Of a stretch of 22,954 nucleotides of DNA, positions 12,252 through 20,971 are shown one piece after another (the stretch's first letter is position 1; every line of letters starts with the position of its first letter). Below the pieces are notes generated by a model. The model had not been told where the DNA came from, made no database searches, and was given only the letters and a program-made list of their open reading frames with translations. The position numbers and the translations under genes were made by a program. Where the stretch lies: positions 1 to 22,954 of IMG/VR virus record IMGVR_UViG_3300044630_002377; one strand, written 5' to 3'. This DNA is from a virus.

Positions 12252-14573
12252 TTACGCTTTCTTTTGTTGTTGCTGTCTAAAACCACCTTCTATTTGAGTT
12301 TTCCAAGTCATATCATCAATTGTATGCTTTACAGATAATACTTGGAAGAATCCATTGTCTGCGTATTTTCTTGGAATACCTCTTACTTTAAATTTATCAC
12401 CTCTTTTAATTCCACTTACACCGTGTACCGTAAATGTAAATTTAATTGGTAACAATACAGAAACTGCAGCTGCATCTGTAGTAGTATCATTTCCTACTTT
12501 TTTTGCATCAAATACCATCAAATCATTTAAACATCCAATATAAATTAACTCTTCCAATGCTAAACTAAAATCACTCGTTCCTTCTAAATTTATTTTTGGA
12601 AAAATACCAACTTTTTGTAAAAACAATTCTAAATTCTTTTGAACTTCATCATCTTCACTTTTAACTTCACCACCAGCATCTTCATCTGAAGATGGTTCTT
12701 TACTTTGAAGTTGAATATCTTTTAAAATCTTATCGGTAAGACCTGTTGCGAATAGTTTACCTTCATACGATGGTCTTGATGAGTTTACATCACCACCCAA
12801 TCTACTTCCAATAATCCTATTCATTTGCTCACCACTAATATCCATATCAAATGATGCTTCGGTAAATATACTATTTAATCCATACACATCAAAAGTTGCA
12901 ATATTATCAAACGTTGTATTAGATACTAAATTTAAATCAACTATCTTTAGCATGTAATTTGAAACACCAACTTTTGTAGCACTATTATTTGCAGTTACTT
13001 CAGCTGATGGTGCTGGTACTTGAATTATTTGAAAATCCCACAATCCACCAGCAGCAGATGATAATCCATTTAGTATTTGATATAAGGCATCTTTAATAAC
13101 AAAGTTTTTAGTTTCTAAAATACCTTTTGCAAAATCAAAATTTACATAAAGGTCATCTAACCAACCCCATTTCTCTGCAGGTATAGTACTACCTTTTATA
13201 GTTGTATTTGTAAAATCAATTTTTATACCATCGGCTGTACCATTAGATACTGCATTTGGACTTGGAAATTGAATATCAATTTCACCATATTTTACGTTGT
13301 TTGGAAATGTTCCACTATATGTGTTTTGTGGTTCTGCATTAGTTGCCGCCTGCTCCAAATCAAATTTTGGTGTATTTTTATTTGGTATAAAAAGTTTTGA
13401 TTTATCTGCACTAAATATTTCTGGAAATGCTGATATGATTGTTGTAGAACTATCAATTGTCATTGTAACAAATTCATTTCCTATTTTATAACCATCTATA
13501 CCAATACTATTCATTATTTTAATCAGTGCTCCAAATCTTATAAAAGCATCATCTCCGATAATTTTAGTACCGGTTGGAAAACTTACAGATTTACCACCTT
13601 CACTTACTTGTGAATCATTTTTAATTAACCCAAAAAACGCACCGTCAGTTTTATTATTAATAGCGTTTTTAACTGCCTCATCAAAATTAATAAAATTAAC
13701 AGGACTTGCCATTGGAATCTTTCTTGAATCAACGTTACTTATTAAATCTTTTACCAATTGAGTTTGACGATTACTTGATAATTTGTTATACATCTGCATA
13801 AACCTTTTCTTACCCAAATCTTGCTCACTTAAAACTTTATAAGTTGGATATTTTTTTGCAGCAGTTTCAATCTTTTCTCCCTTTTTTTCAATATTATCAG
13901 CTGCCATAAAGTATGCTGGCAATTCTGTGAAACCTGTACAACTTATGTTTACAACCCAACCATCACCATCCATACCAATACTACCACCAGTTATAAATCC
14001 TAAATAGCAATCATATAATCCACCACTCTTACTTCTTCTCTCATTTATTTTTGCAAAGTTTTGAGTATCGGTTATATAACTTTCAGAAAGAGTTGATTGA
14101 TATGTTGCTAATGATGCTTTTTGATTCCAACCCCATTCTATATAAATTGTAAAACCAGGTTCTAAGAAATATTTTGTTATTTCATTTAATTGAGCTTCAG
14201 TATATACTTTTATTGAAAAGCTTGCTTTACGAGAAATATTACCACTACCTTCATCTATTTCAATTGATGTAATGTTTGGTTTAGGTTTTAATGGTTGAGC
14301 TTCGCCAGATGCATATATTGCAGTACCATCCCAAGTTACACCAATAACTCCAGAATTTGCTGAGTTTCCGTATATACTTGGTAATGTTTTATCACCAGCT
14401 GCTTTAAAAATACTAAAATTTGGATTCGATAACAATACACATCCATTACCAACACCAGAAGCAACTCTAACCCATGCAGTTAATCCACTTATACTTAACT
14501 GGTCTTTTTTTCTTGAATTTAAAGTAGTTTGAACATAGTCTGATATGTTCGAAAAATTAGGAAATGATGACAT
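12252..14573 (-). CDS. Baseplate hub-like structural protein
   Basis: In this 773-aa protein, residues 100-150 contain ITSIEIDEGSG, ASFSIKVYTEAQLNEI and FLEPGFTIYIEWGWN, a block I associate with baseplate hub proteins of T4-like phages. The C-terminus has VSGIKRGDKFKVRGIPRKYA, GFFQVLSVKHTI and TWKTQIEGGFR, the beta-rich end typical of hub proteins of the gp27/gpD type. A Ser/Asp/Glu-rich linker (EPSSDEDAGGEVKSEDDE) sits near 620-650. It probably forms the central hub connecting the tail tube to the cell-puncturing device. No lysozyme or spike domain is seen in it. It lies 5 nt downstream of the LysM gene and 1 nt upstream of the 118-aa gene. The exact T4 counterpart is inferred. Confidence 0.75.
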   Translation of the reverse strand: MSSFPNFSNISDYVQTTLNSRKKDQLSISGLTAWVRVASGVGNGCVLLSNPNFSIFKAAGDKTLPSIYGNSANSGVIGVTWDGTAIYASGEAQPLKPKPNITSIEIDEGSGNISRKASFSIKVYTEAQLNEITKYFLEPGFTIYIEWGWNQKASLATYQSTLSESYITDTQNFAKINERRSKSGGLYDCYLGFITGGSIGMDGDGWVVNISCTGFTELPAYFMAADNIEKKGEKIETAAKKYPTYKVLSEQDLGKKRFMQMYNKLSSNRQTQLVKDLISNVDSRKIPMASPVNFINFDEAVKNAINNKTDGAFFGLIKNDSQVSEGGKSVSFPTGTKIIGDDAFIRFGALIKIMNSIGIDGYKIGNEFVTMTIDSSTTIISAFPEIFSADKSKLFIPNKNTPKFDLEQAATNAEPQNTYSGTFPNNVKYGEIDIQFPSPNAVSNGTADGIKIDFTNTTIKGSTIPAEKWGWLDDLYVNFDFAKGILETKNFVIKDALYQILNGLSSAAGGLWDFQIIQVPAPSAEVTANNSATKVGVSNYMLKIVDLNLVSNTTFDNIATFDVYGLNSIFTEASFDMDISGEQMNRIIGSRLGGDVNSSRPSYEGKLFATGLTDKILKDIQLQSKEPSSDEDAGGEVKSEDDEVQKNLELFLQKVGIFPKINLEGTSDFSLALEELIYIGCLNDLMVFDAKKVGNDTTTDAAAVSVLLPIKFTFTVHGVSGIKRGDKFKVRGIPRKYADNGFFQVLSVKHTIDDMTWKTQIEGGFRQQQQKKA

Positions 14574-14578
14574 AACAA

Positions 14579-14866
14579 TTATTTAGTTTGGTTGTTTTCT
14601 ATCTCAATATAATTTAATGGTATTCTTAAAATTGTACCATCTTTTAAACCCAATGGAGCATTATGTATATTATTGGCTGCTGCTATAATCCACCAAAGAG
14701 ATGAATCATCATAATATTCATAAGCCAATGTATCTAAACGGTCTCCTGTTTCAGTAGCTACATAAACATCATCATCTCTCAACGGAATATTTGGATATAC
14801 CTTTGGGGTATAGACAGTTTTTCCATCAATTGATTTTTTAGTTTTGTTATTTAAGTATCTACTCAT
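14579..14866 (-). CDS. LysM-type baseplate wedge protein (gp53 or tail protein X-like)
   Basis: This 95-aa protein is essentially one LysM-like module after a basic N-terminus: VATETGDRLDTLAYEYYDDSSLWWIIAAANNI, then LKDGTILRIPLNYIEI. The GDxLDxLAxxYY and G-x-x-L-R-I-P spacing is characteristic of gp53 of T4-like baseplates and of tail protein X in P2-like phages. These help assemble the baseplate wedge or cap around the hub. The position between a 732-aa baseplate protein and the hub gene supports this. The frame is complete, 5 nt before the hub gene. Confidence 0.85.
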   Translation of the reverse strand: MSRYLNNKTKKSIDGKTVYTPKVYPNIPLRDDDVYVATETGDRLDTLAYEYYDDSSLWWIIAAANNIHNAPLGLKDGTILRIPLNYIEIENNQTK

Positions 14867-14885
14867 ATTAATAATTATTTCTAAT

Positions 14886-17084
14886 TTAATTAGTTATTCC
14901 TAAAGCTTCTAATTGTTTAAAATAATCTTCAGTAATTACTTCTTCTCTACTTTCATAGCTTTCATTTTGAGTTGGAACTTGTATTTCTTCTTCTATCACA
15001 TTTGGAGTTTTTTCCGGCTCAACTCTTCTATTAATTGTTGGTTGTGTTATTGGTAATCCTCTTTGTATCTGTCTGCTATCTTCTTCTCTAACACTTAATG
15101 GTGAATTAGATGGTACTGAACCCTTATCTATTGTAGCTACCTCAGCTCCTAAACTATTTTCACTTTGTGGTGGAGTTGTAACTAAATTTACAGGAATAAA
15201 TCCATATTTTGCTACCGTATTAGCTCTTGATTCAATAAATTTAAGAGTAATTGCAACATCAACTATTGTTGGTAATTTATAATCACTAACTTTAGCTTGC
15301 TTGCCATCTATTCTAACTTTTGCACCTTCTGGTAATCCCACCGAACCAACTTCCCAAGGTGTATTATCATCTATTGTATATGATAATGATTCAATAAAAC
15401 ACTCTTTACCTTTATAAAGATTACCTAAAGTAAATTTAATAAATGGTGGTTTAAAATATGTACTCGTATCACTATACACAATAGGATATGTTAATCCCGT
15501 TAAAAAATTAAGTTTTTCCCAAGCGATAATATGTTCGGCAACATTCATAGAATAAACTTTGAAATTAAACTGAACACTTCTTTCCACACCACCATATGTA
15601 TAATGATTAAATGGAGAACCTAAGAATTTTGCACTATCCCAAGTTGGAGATATTGTTTCACTTAATCCACTAATAGTTGCTCTAAATTGTACAGTCTTTT
15701 TAGAAGTTACTGAATAGAATTTTAGTGGTATAAAATCATAATCATCCAAAGTTCTATCACCCAATGTTAAACTTTCGCCATCATATGGCATTTTTTGGTT
15801 TATAGCATCTCCAACGTTAGTAAGACCTCTTTGTACTAATAAAGAAGTTTTTTTCTCATTTTTTAATGTTGAATATAATTTGATTTCATTTCTATCAGGT
15901 CCACCTGAAGTTATACCCCCTTCAGAACTATTTAGAGCCTCTTGTAAAGCTGCTAATTTAGTTGAAAGGTCATTTCTTAATGAAATATCAGTTGCTGCTC
16001 TATCAACAGTATCTGGATATGTCATTTCCGAATCAAATGTGTTTACATTTGGATTACTAACAACTTCTTCACCTTTTTCTGCTAATTTTTGCTGTCCTTC
16101 TTTTCTAGCTCCACTTAATTTTTCTTTTGAAGATTTACCAAGTGATTTTAATTTATCTTTTGTTGAAGCAAATGAATTTACACTAAGTGGTGGAGTTATT
16201 TTATCAATAGATGGTGGGTTTGATAGACCTCCTTGAATTTTAGCAGCAGTATCACCAAGTTTTTCTAATTTTTTATCAAGTTCTTTTCTACTTTCTAAAA
16301 CGGATGATAAATCATTTCTACCAGCTATATCATCAGCTGAAGCATCTATTGTAGAACTATACTTTAATGTACTATAATATAAAGTTGGTTCACCTACATT
16401 TTGTTCTGCTAAATTCTGACCACCAGTCTTTCTACTACCAAATAATTTTTTTCTTACTGAATCTTTTACTAACTGAATACTATTACCAATAGCTGCATTT
16501 GCTATTTGTTTTGGAGTTCCTTTAATACTATCTTTTAAAAGTTTTCCAACTAAATTACCCGCCGCATCTTTTTTAATTTCGGCAAGAGTAATCATAGTAT
16601 CAGATTCTTTTCCAACTTTAAATTTATCGTTTTGAGATATTTTAGTTGGAATCATCGTTTCAGGAAAAGCAATACCTATTTTAGATGTAATTTGCAGTGC
16701 CTTATCTTTAACTTTGTTTATAGCATTTCCTATTATTCCATTATCACCTTCACCACCTGCAGCAGCATCTGCCATTACAGTTTTTATGTTTGTAGTTCTG
16801 GTTTTTAATCTGATTATATCAGTACCATAAATTACGGGAGATGATAACCCTCTAATTGTTCTTAAACCAACTGCTTCTTCCTCTAAAAATTTTTCACTTA
16901 ATCTCGCAGTTAATGTACTACTATTTCTTAATTTTTGAACTAATGGGAAAGTTGTAGCATTAAGAATTCCATTAGAAGTAGTAATTCTTATATCCTTACT
17001 ATTTCTAATTTCATACTTAGCTTCAGCGGTTTGTCCGTTGTCTAAGATTTTGGTTCTAAATAATTCTTCTATTGTTTTTCCCAT
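14886..17084 (-). CDS. Baseplate or tail-tube-cap structural protein with internal duplication
   Basis: In this 732-aa protein, residues 440-620 form a beta-rich domain: DYDFIPLKFYSV, QFRATISGLSETISPTW, GGVERSVQFNFKVY, PPFIKFTLGNLYKGKE and SLSYTIDDNTPWEVG. I recall this domain from baseplate tube-cap/initiator proteins of T4-like phages (gp48/gp54 role), but cannot verify it. The first 380 residues are lysine-rich and helical, with a duplicated unit (about 208-270 and 318-376). The C-terminal 80 residues are low complexity and Pro/Glu-rich. It is encoded directly downstream of the tape measure, which fits a protein at the tube-baseplate junction. No enzymatic motif is seen. Confidence 0.7.
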   Translation of the reverse strand: MGKTIEELFRTKILDNGQTAEAKYEIRNSKDIRITTSNGILNATTFPLVQKLRNSSTLTARLSEKFLEEEAVGLRTIRGLSSPVIYGTDIIRLKTRTTNIKTVMADAAAGGEGDNGIIGNAINKVKDKALQITSKIGIAFPETMIPTKISQNDKFKVGKESDTMITLAEIKKDAAGNLVGKLLKDSIKGTPKQIANAAIGNSIQLVKDSVRKKLFGSRKTGGQNLAEQNVGEPTLYYSTLKYSSTIDASADDIAGRNDLSSVLESRKELDKKLEKLGDTAAKIQGGLSNPPSIDKITPPLSVNSFASTKDKLKSLGKSSKEKLSGARKEGQQKLAEKGEEVVSNPNVNTFDSEMTYPDTVDRAATDISLRNDLSTKLAALQEALNSSEGGITSGGPDRNEIKLYSTLKNEKKTSLLVQRGLTNVGDAINQKMPYDGESLTLGDRTLDDYDFIPLKFYSVTSKKTVQFRATISGLSETISPTWDSAKFLGSPFNHYTYGGVERSVQFNFKVYSMNVAEHIIAWEKLNFLTGLTYPIVYSDTSTYFKPPFIKFTLGNLYKGKECFIESLSYTIDDNTPWEVGSVGLPEGAKVRIDGKQAKVSDYKLPTIVDVAITLKFIESRANTVAKYGFIPVNLVTTPPQSENSLGAEVATIDKGSVPSNSPLSVREEDSRQIQRGLPITQPTINRRVEPEKTPNVIEEEIQVPTQNESYESREEVITEDYFKQLEALGITN
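15957..16133 (-). repeat. Internal duplication, copy 2 (residues 318-376 of the 732-aa protein)
   Basis: It contains SKEKLSGARKEGQQKLAE and, further on, DRAATDISLRNDLSTKL, matching the order and spacing of copy 1. Confidence 0.6.
16275..16463 (-). repeat. Internal duplication, copy 1 (residues 208-270 of the 732-aa protein)
   Basis: It contains VRKKLFGSRKTGGQNLAE and then DASADDIAGRNDLSSVL. The shared patterns are K-L-x-G-x-R-K-x-G-x-Q-x-L-A-E and a D-x-x-A-x-D-I-x-x-R-N-D-L-S block, about 110 residues apart. Confidence 0.6.
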
Positions 17085-17093
17085 TGTTACTTA

Positions 17094-19616
17094 TTAACCT
17101 CCATATGAGTTGCTAGATACTTTACTAACAACTTTGGTAATTCCAGATGTAACTTTACTACCATCCATATAAACAGCTATTTTACCAGCATTTAAATCTT
17201 CTCTTAGTGCTTTAATTTCAGTTATTAATTCATCCATTTTAGCACCCTCACCACCGGCTTCTTCACCACCAACTCCTAATAATGAACCAACTCCAGTTGC
17301 AATTGCACCAACTGCTGCTACTGCTAATAAACCAGGTAATGCTATCACACCAGCAGCACCAACTGCTATTAATGATGCCGATAATCCCATCAATGCTAAT
17401 GATAATGCTGCTATTGCTGGTATAAATGTTACCATACCCATTATTGCTTCACCAACCATTGTTAAATTTGGAACTAATGTTCCTATACCAGCACTCATCA
17501 TTTGAAAACCAGTTCCAATTGCCTGAAGAGCGTATCCTAATACCAATACAGATGCTGCTATTACTAACATTGCCGCTGCTCCAGCTAATATTGCTACTGC
17601 ACCAACACCACTTGTCATAATTGCTCCTAATAAAGCAACTGCACCAACCAATGCCAACATAGATACAACAGCCATACCAACAGCTTCCCAACTTACTTTC
17701 ATAAATTCTTGAACTGCCTTTCCAAATACAAATACAGCTGCCGCTACAACTAACATTGCTGCCGCACCTTTTAGAACTTCACTCATTTTGATTTTGGACA
17801 TGGAATCCATCAATCCACCTTTCTTACCTACATCCGGTCCATCGGGAACTTTTACTTTATTATCACCTAACGCACCAGCTCCAGCTGCTGCACCACCTCC
17901 AAATAAACTACCAATCTTTTTAAATGGCGCACTTACTAAATTTTTTAAGAATCCTCCCGTACCTTGTGCTATACCTTTTACATCAACTCCCATTTGGGCA
18001 AATGAACCGCCAAGCTGAGCTCCGGCCATTATCATACCACCCAATGATTTTAATGATGTACCTAAATATTTGTTTAATCCAGCATCTAAGGTTTCACCCA
18101 TTAAACTAAACTTCTCATTAAGTTGTCCACCAATTGTATTTGCGTTTTCTTGCTGAGTTACCATTTTTTGAAGTTCATCAACCGATGTACCCAATAAATC
18201 AGCCGTTGCTTTCTTTTGGAAATAATCCATTTTGTTGAAAGCATCTACACCACCCAATGCTGCTAATGTTTCTTTTGTTGCACCAGCTATATCACCTTGA
18301 TAAGCCAATGAACGTGCTCTGTCTAAGTTAATGTTCTTACCTAACATAGCACCCAATTCCAATTCTTTTGTAATTGATGATTCAAAATCCAAAAGGTTTT
18401 CAGAAATACCGGTCATTGTGCTAAGTGATACACCCATCTTTCTAGCTGCTGCGCCAGCCTCTATAAGATTCTTACCACCTTCTTTTCCAAATAATGCAAA
18501 CTCTTCAGCAGAACCTGCCAAATCAGCCATTAATTGTGATGGAATTATTCCGTTTTGTTTTGCAAACTCTTGTGTTGATTTTGTTAAATTAAGAGCCGCT
18601 TCTTCACTATTACCATTTAATCTACTAAACGAACCTAATAATCCAGCTGCTTCAGTTCCACTAATACCCATATTTGCGGATATCAATGATGTTGAAGCTT
18701 GTAATTCGGCTGATACGTTATTTATTCCACCAAATTGGTTTGCTAATTCTTTTGCATTTTCAACAGCATTATCATCAAAGAAAGCTAAAGCAGTTGTACC
18801 CATTTCAGATATACCACCCAATTGTGCTCTAGTTTCGCCTAATTTTTCAGCAAATACACCAGCACCAATTGCCAATCCTCCAAAAAATCCACCAGGCCCA
18901 GATGTTAATATCTTAGCAGTATTTAATACACCTCTAAGTGTTTTACCAATACCTTTATATACATCTATTTGTGATTGTAAATAATCTTTTGTATCAGCAG
19001 ATACAGTTGCATATTTTTCAGCAATTTGTAAAGATTGCTCTTGAGAATTTACCATTACCAACAAAGCATCAGCTTCTTCGTTTGTGATTTCTCCCAACGT
19101 TTGTTTAGCGGTAATAGTTTCTTTTATTCCATTTAACTGAGAATTATATGCATCACGAATAGATTGTTGAACTTCTAAATCATCAGGTCCACTTTCTGCT
19201 AATTTTTGCTGTAATCCTTGTAATTCAGTTACACCAGTTAAAGTACTATTTAAAATTTCTTTTTTAGTTTCATCAGCTAACAATCCTTGCTGAACTGAAA
19301 CTAAAGATGATTGTGCAACTTTTAAACTTTGAGTTTGTGATGTTGTTAATCCCTTATATATTGATGAAATTGAATTAAGCTCTGAAGCTTGTGCCGAAAT
19401 TGCTGCGTTTAAATCTAACTGTGCTTGTTTAGTACCTAAAGCCGCTTTTAATCTTTTTTCTTGAATAGTAACAAGCTTTGAAAGCTTAGTTTCCATCTTT
19501 GTAAGATTTTCAGACTCAGCCTCCGTCAGCTCTTTTTCTTTATTTTGAAGAGCCGCTATATCATCTCGTAATTTTTTAATCTTTTCGAGTATCCCTATAT
19601 TGGTATTATCAGCCAT
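17094..19616 (-). CDS. Tail tape measure protein
   Basis: This 840-aa protein has an N-terminal coiled coil (about 8-80, LEKIKKLRDDIAALQNKEK), more helices to about 220, and an Ala/Gly/Leu-rich central region. A strongly hydrophobic segment from about 615 to 780 is rich in Val/Ala/Leu (AAAMLVVAAAVFVFGKAV). A short charged end (KMDELITEIKALREDLNAG) closes it. This architecture and the position after the tube and chaperone genes identify the tape measure, which sets tail length and probably helps DNA cross the inner membrane. At the established 1.5 angstrom per residue, 840 residues predict a tail of roughly 125 nm. No lytic domain is recognisable. The gene follows the 71-aa gene after 7 nt. 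Confidence 0.9.
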   Translation of the reverse strand: MADNTNIGILEKIKKLRDDIAALQNKEKELTEAESENLTKMETKLSKLVTIQEKRLKAALGTKQAQLDLNAAISAQASELNSISSIYKGLTTSQTQSLKVAQSSLVSVQQGLLADETKKEILNSTLTGVTELQGLQQKLAESGPDDLEVQQSIRDAYNSQLNGIKETITAKQTLGEITNEEADALLVMVNSQEQSLQIAEKYATVSADTKDYLQSQIDVYKGIGKTLRGVLNTAKILTSGPGGFFGGLAIGAGVFAEKLGETRAQLGGISEMGTTALAFFDDNAVENAKELANQFGGINNVSAELQASTSLISANMGISGTEAAGLLGSFSRLNGNSEEAALNLTKSTQEFAKQNGIIPSQLMADLAGSAEEFALFGKEGGKNLIEAGAAARKMGVSLSTMTGISENLLDFESSITKELELGAMLGKNINLDRARSLAYQGDIAGATKETLAALGGVDAFNKMDYFQKKATADLLGTSVDELQKMVTQQENANTIGGQLNEKFSLMGETLDAGLNKYLGTSLKSLGGMIMAGAQLGGSFAQMGVDVKGIAQGTGGFLKNLVSAPFKKIGSLFGGGAAAGAGALGDNKVKVPDGPDVGKKGGLMDSMSKIKMSEVLKGAAAMLVVAAAVFVFGKAVQEFMKVSWEAVGMAVVSMLALVGAVALLGAIMTSGVGAVAILAGAAAMLVIAASVLVLGYALQAIGTGFQMMSAGIGTLVPNLTMVGEAIMGMVTFIPAIAALSLALMGLSASLIAVGAAGVIALPGLLAVAAVGAIATGVGSLLGVGGEEAGGEGAKMDELITEIKALREDLNAGKIAVYMDGSKVTSGITKVVSKVSSNSYGG

Positions 19617-19623
19617 CTATAAT

Positions 19624-19839
19624 TTACTTCTGTAGTGATTTTACGATTCTTTTTAATTCCTCACCTCTATCTTCAATATCTTTCATTAATTTAATTGCTT
19701 CAGGTGGTAATTTAGCAGTTTCTGCTTTTTTAATTACTTGATTTGCAGTATTTCTTTCCAATCCCTTAAAAAATGCAGCAACGAATTTATCAGCCGCATC
19801 GAATAGACCTTCATTAATTTGTTTATTTTTATTGGACAT
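19624..19839 (-). CDS. 71-aa helical protein of unknown function, first gene of tape-measure unit
   Basis: It begins MSNKNKQINEGLFDAADKF and ends KDIEDRGEELKRIVKSLQK. It is predicted to be mostly amphipathic helix, has no signal peptide or membrane span, and is rich in Lys and Glu. A late-type element lies 21 nt upstream and the tape-measure gene starts 7 nt downstream, so it heads that transcription unit. It could be a tape-measure partner or assembly factor. I do not recognise the family. Confidence 0.75.
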   Translation of the reverse strand: MSNKNKQINEGLFDAADKFVAAFFKGLERNTANQVIKKAETAKLPPEAIKLMKDIEDRGEELKRIVKSLQK

Positions 19840-19859
19840 GATATTCTTAGTTTATATTC

Positions 19860-19869
19860 TATAAATATT
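19860..19869 (-). promoter_or_regulatory. Candidate late promoter element (AATATTTATA)
   Basis: The core ends 21 nt before ATG 19839 and lies directly after the terminator of the gp51-like gene. It would start the transcript for the 71-aa protein, tape measure and baseplate genes. Confidence 0.6.
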
Positions 19870-19876
19870 CGCAAAT

Positions 19877-19907
19877 AAAAAAGTGAGGATTAACGCATCC
19901 TCACTTT
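19877..19907 (-). terminator. Intrinsic terminator overlapping the gp51-like stop codon
   Basis: An 11-bp stem (AAAGTGAGGAT pairing with ATCCTCACTTT) with a 6-nt loop is followed by a T-tract on the minus strand. The stop codon of the gp51-like gene (19890-19892) lies at the stem-loop junction, so terminating ribosomes would cover the hairpin. Confidence 0.85.
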
Positions 19908-20123
19908 AGGTACTTTTGATTTACTTTGAGCCTTTTTAACCTCTTCTGCTTCCTTTTTCTTAAATTCTATCAATTTGTTAAAGTAGAATTTTCGTAGGTG
20001 GATTGGCATATTATAAACATCTGCCCAATTGAATCCTCCATTTCCAAAATAAACCAACTCCCAAATTTGTGTATGAAGTTGGACTTTATAATCAGTTGGA
20101 AGGGTAAAAAAAGTTAATCCCAA
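19890..20123 (-). CDS. gp51-like baseplate hub assembly protein, overlapping gp26-like gene
   Basis: Counted from the only usual start codon in the frame, TTG 20123, this is 77 aa. It contains TQIWELVYFGNGGF, VYNMPIHLRKFYFNKL (36-51) and a KKKEAEEVKKA tail. The MPxxLRxxY...L pattern resembles gp51-like proteins found after gp26 in T4-like phages, which help assemble the baseplate hub. It overlaps the gp26-like gene by 32 bp in the +1 frame. No ATG or GTG exists before Met39. The nearest GGAGG is 15 nt from the TTG, which is too far. Production by a +1 or -2 ribosomal frameshift near the seven-T run at 20106-20112, giving a fused protein, is a real alternative. Confidence 0.7.
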   Translation of the reverse strand: MGLTFFTLPTDYKVQLHTQIWELVYFGNGGFNWADVYNMPIHLRKFYFNKLIEFKKKEAEEVKKAQSKSKVPKVRMR

Positions 20124-20865
20124 ATGGGATATCCAGCGCCTCCGTTTCGCCAGTTAACTCTGAAGTAAATACGAATGTTAAATCCATATCAGGAGTAATT
20201 TGTTTTACATACTTTCTGAATGCTTTAGTATCTAATGCTAAAAATTCATTTAAAATCCATTTGTTGATATAACCTCTATCCTCCTTACCATCAACCGATG
20301 TAATCATATGACGGAATCGAGTTGTTACATCTGAACTTGTTTGTATGTTTTTATTTAATCTTTCTAATGCTTGTTGTTCTCTAGTTATTTCAATATCATC
20401 ACCATGAGTTAGTAATTTAAATTCTATTTCTTTTTTAGAATTTGGAAGTTTAAATTTATATCTATTTTTCTCATTTAATAACGAATCATCAACATCTTTT
20501 GTTTGAATTTTAGAAAGGTCAATTACAACTTTTTGCTTTTCTAATGTGAATGGGTCTGTTACGTCTACATCATAGTCTGGTCCATAACCTAAAACCCTTG
20601 TTGCTAAAAGAATAGCATTTTTATCACCCAAAATAATATCATTTGGATTTACACCGGTTTCAACAACTACGGATTCAAATAATTTATCCAAAACTATACC
20701 TTTTTTAATAAGATTTTGCGAAGCAAGAATATCTTCTTCCTTTGCAGTCATGTACTTAATTTCAACAGTACCTTTTCTTAGTGGGTGTCCCTCTGGATAG
20801 ACTAATCCTTTTGATGGAAGTTCAATTATTTCCGTTGGGAAATCAAATTTTTTATTTTCGTTCAT
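20092..20865 (-). CDS. gp26-like baseplate hub assembly protein
   Basis: This 257-aa protein begins with the hydrophilic MNENKKFDFPTEIIELPSKG. A conserved block follows at about 20-60 (LVYPEGHPLRKGTVEIKYMTAKEEDIL), with ILATRVLGYGPDYDVDV-like and FKLPNSKKEIEFKL segments further on. This matches the T4 gp26-type baseplate protein family, which works in hub assembly rather than in the mature tail. A late-type element lies 24 nt upstream and a terminator of the tube gene lies before that, so it starts a new transcription unit. Its end overlaps the gp51-like frame. Confidence 0.8.
   Translation of the reverse strand: MNENKKFDFPTEIIELPSKGLVYPEGHPLRKGTVEIKYMTAKEEDILASQNLIKKGIVLDKLFESVVVETGVNPNDIILGDKNAILLATRVLGYGPDYDVDVTDPFTLEKQKVVIDLSKIQTKDVDDSLLNEKNRYKFKLPNSKKEIEFKLLTHGDDIEITREQQALERLNKNIQTSSDVTTRFRHMITSVDGKEDRGYINKWILNEFLALDTKAFRKYVKQITPDMDLTFVFTSELTGETEALDIPFGINFFYPSN
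20106..20112 (-). other. Possible frameshift site, seven T in the gp26/gp51 overlap
   Basis: In the gp26 frame the run reads AAC TTT TTT TAC. Slipping +1 or -2 keeps Phe codon pairing and enters the gp51-like frame at ACC. A TAA upstream in the second frame limits the shift to roughly the last 70 nt of the first gene. Confidence 0.4.
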
Positions 20866-20888
20866 AACTAACTACGTTTGTTTGTATA

Positions 20889-20896
20889 TATAAATA
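20889..20896 (-). promoter_or_regulatory. Candidate late promoter element (TATTTATA)
   Basis: The core ends about 24 nt before ATG 20865 and lies just downstream of the tube-gene terminator. Confidence 0.55.
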
Positions 20897-20920
20897 CATA
20901 GATTTAAAAAATTTGGAAAT

Positions 20921-20950
20921 AAAAAAGGGATACCTTTCGAGTATCCCTTT
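20921..20950 (-). terminator. Intrinsic terminator of the tail tube gene
   Basis: A 10-bp stem (AAAGGGATAC / GTATCCCTTT) with a 7-nt loop is followed by six T residues on the minus strand. It starts about 22 nt after the tube stop codon. Confidence 0.9.
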
Positions 20951-20971
20951 AGTTTATAGTTTTTTCTTAGA

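Noticed and set aside
12251-12286. Upstream ATG for the 118-aa gene at 12286
   Set aside because: It would overlap the hub gene by 35 bp with a Lys/Arg-rich extension; ATG 12250, one base after the hub stop codon, fits the operon spacing.
18331-18984. Long open frame (217 codons) on the plus strand inside the tape-measure gene
   Set aside because: It is antisense to a convincing tape-measure protein. The translation is a low-complexity Pro/Ala/Ser mix caused by codon bias of the real gene, with no independent start signal.
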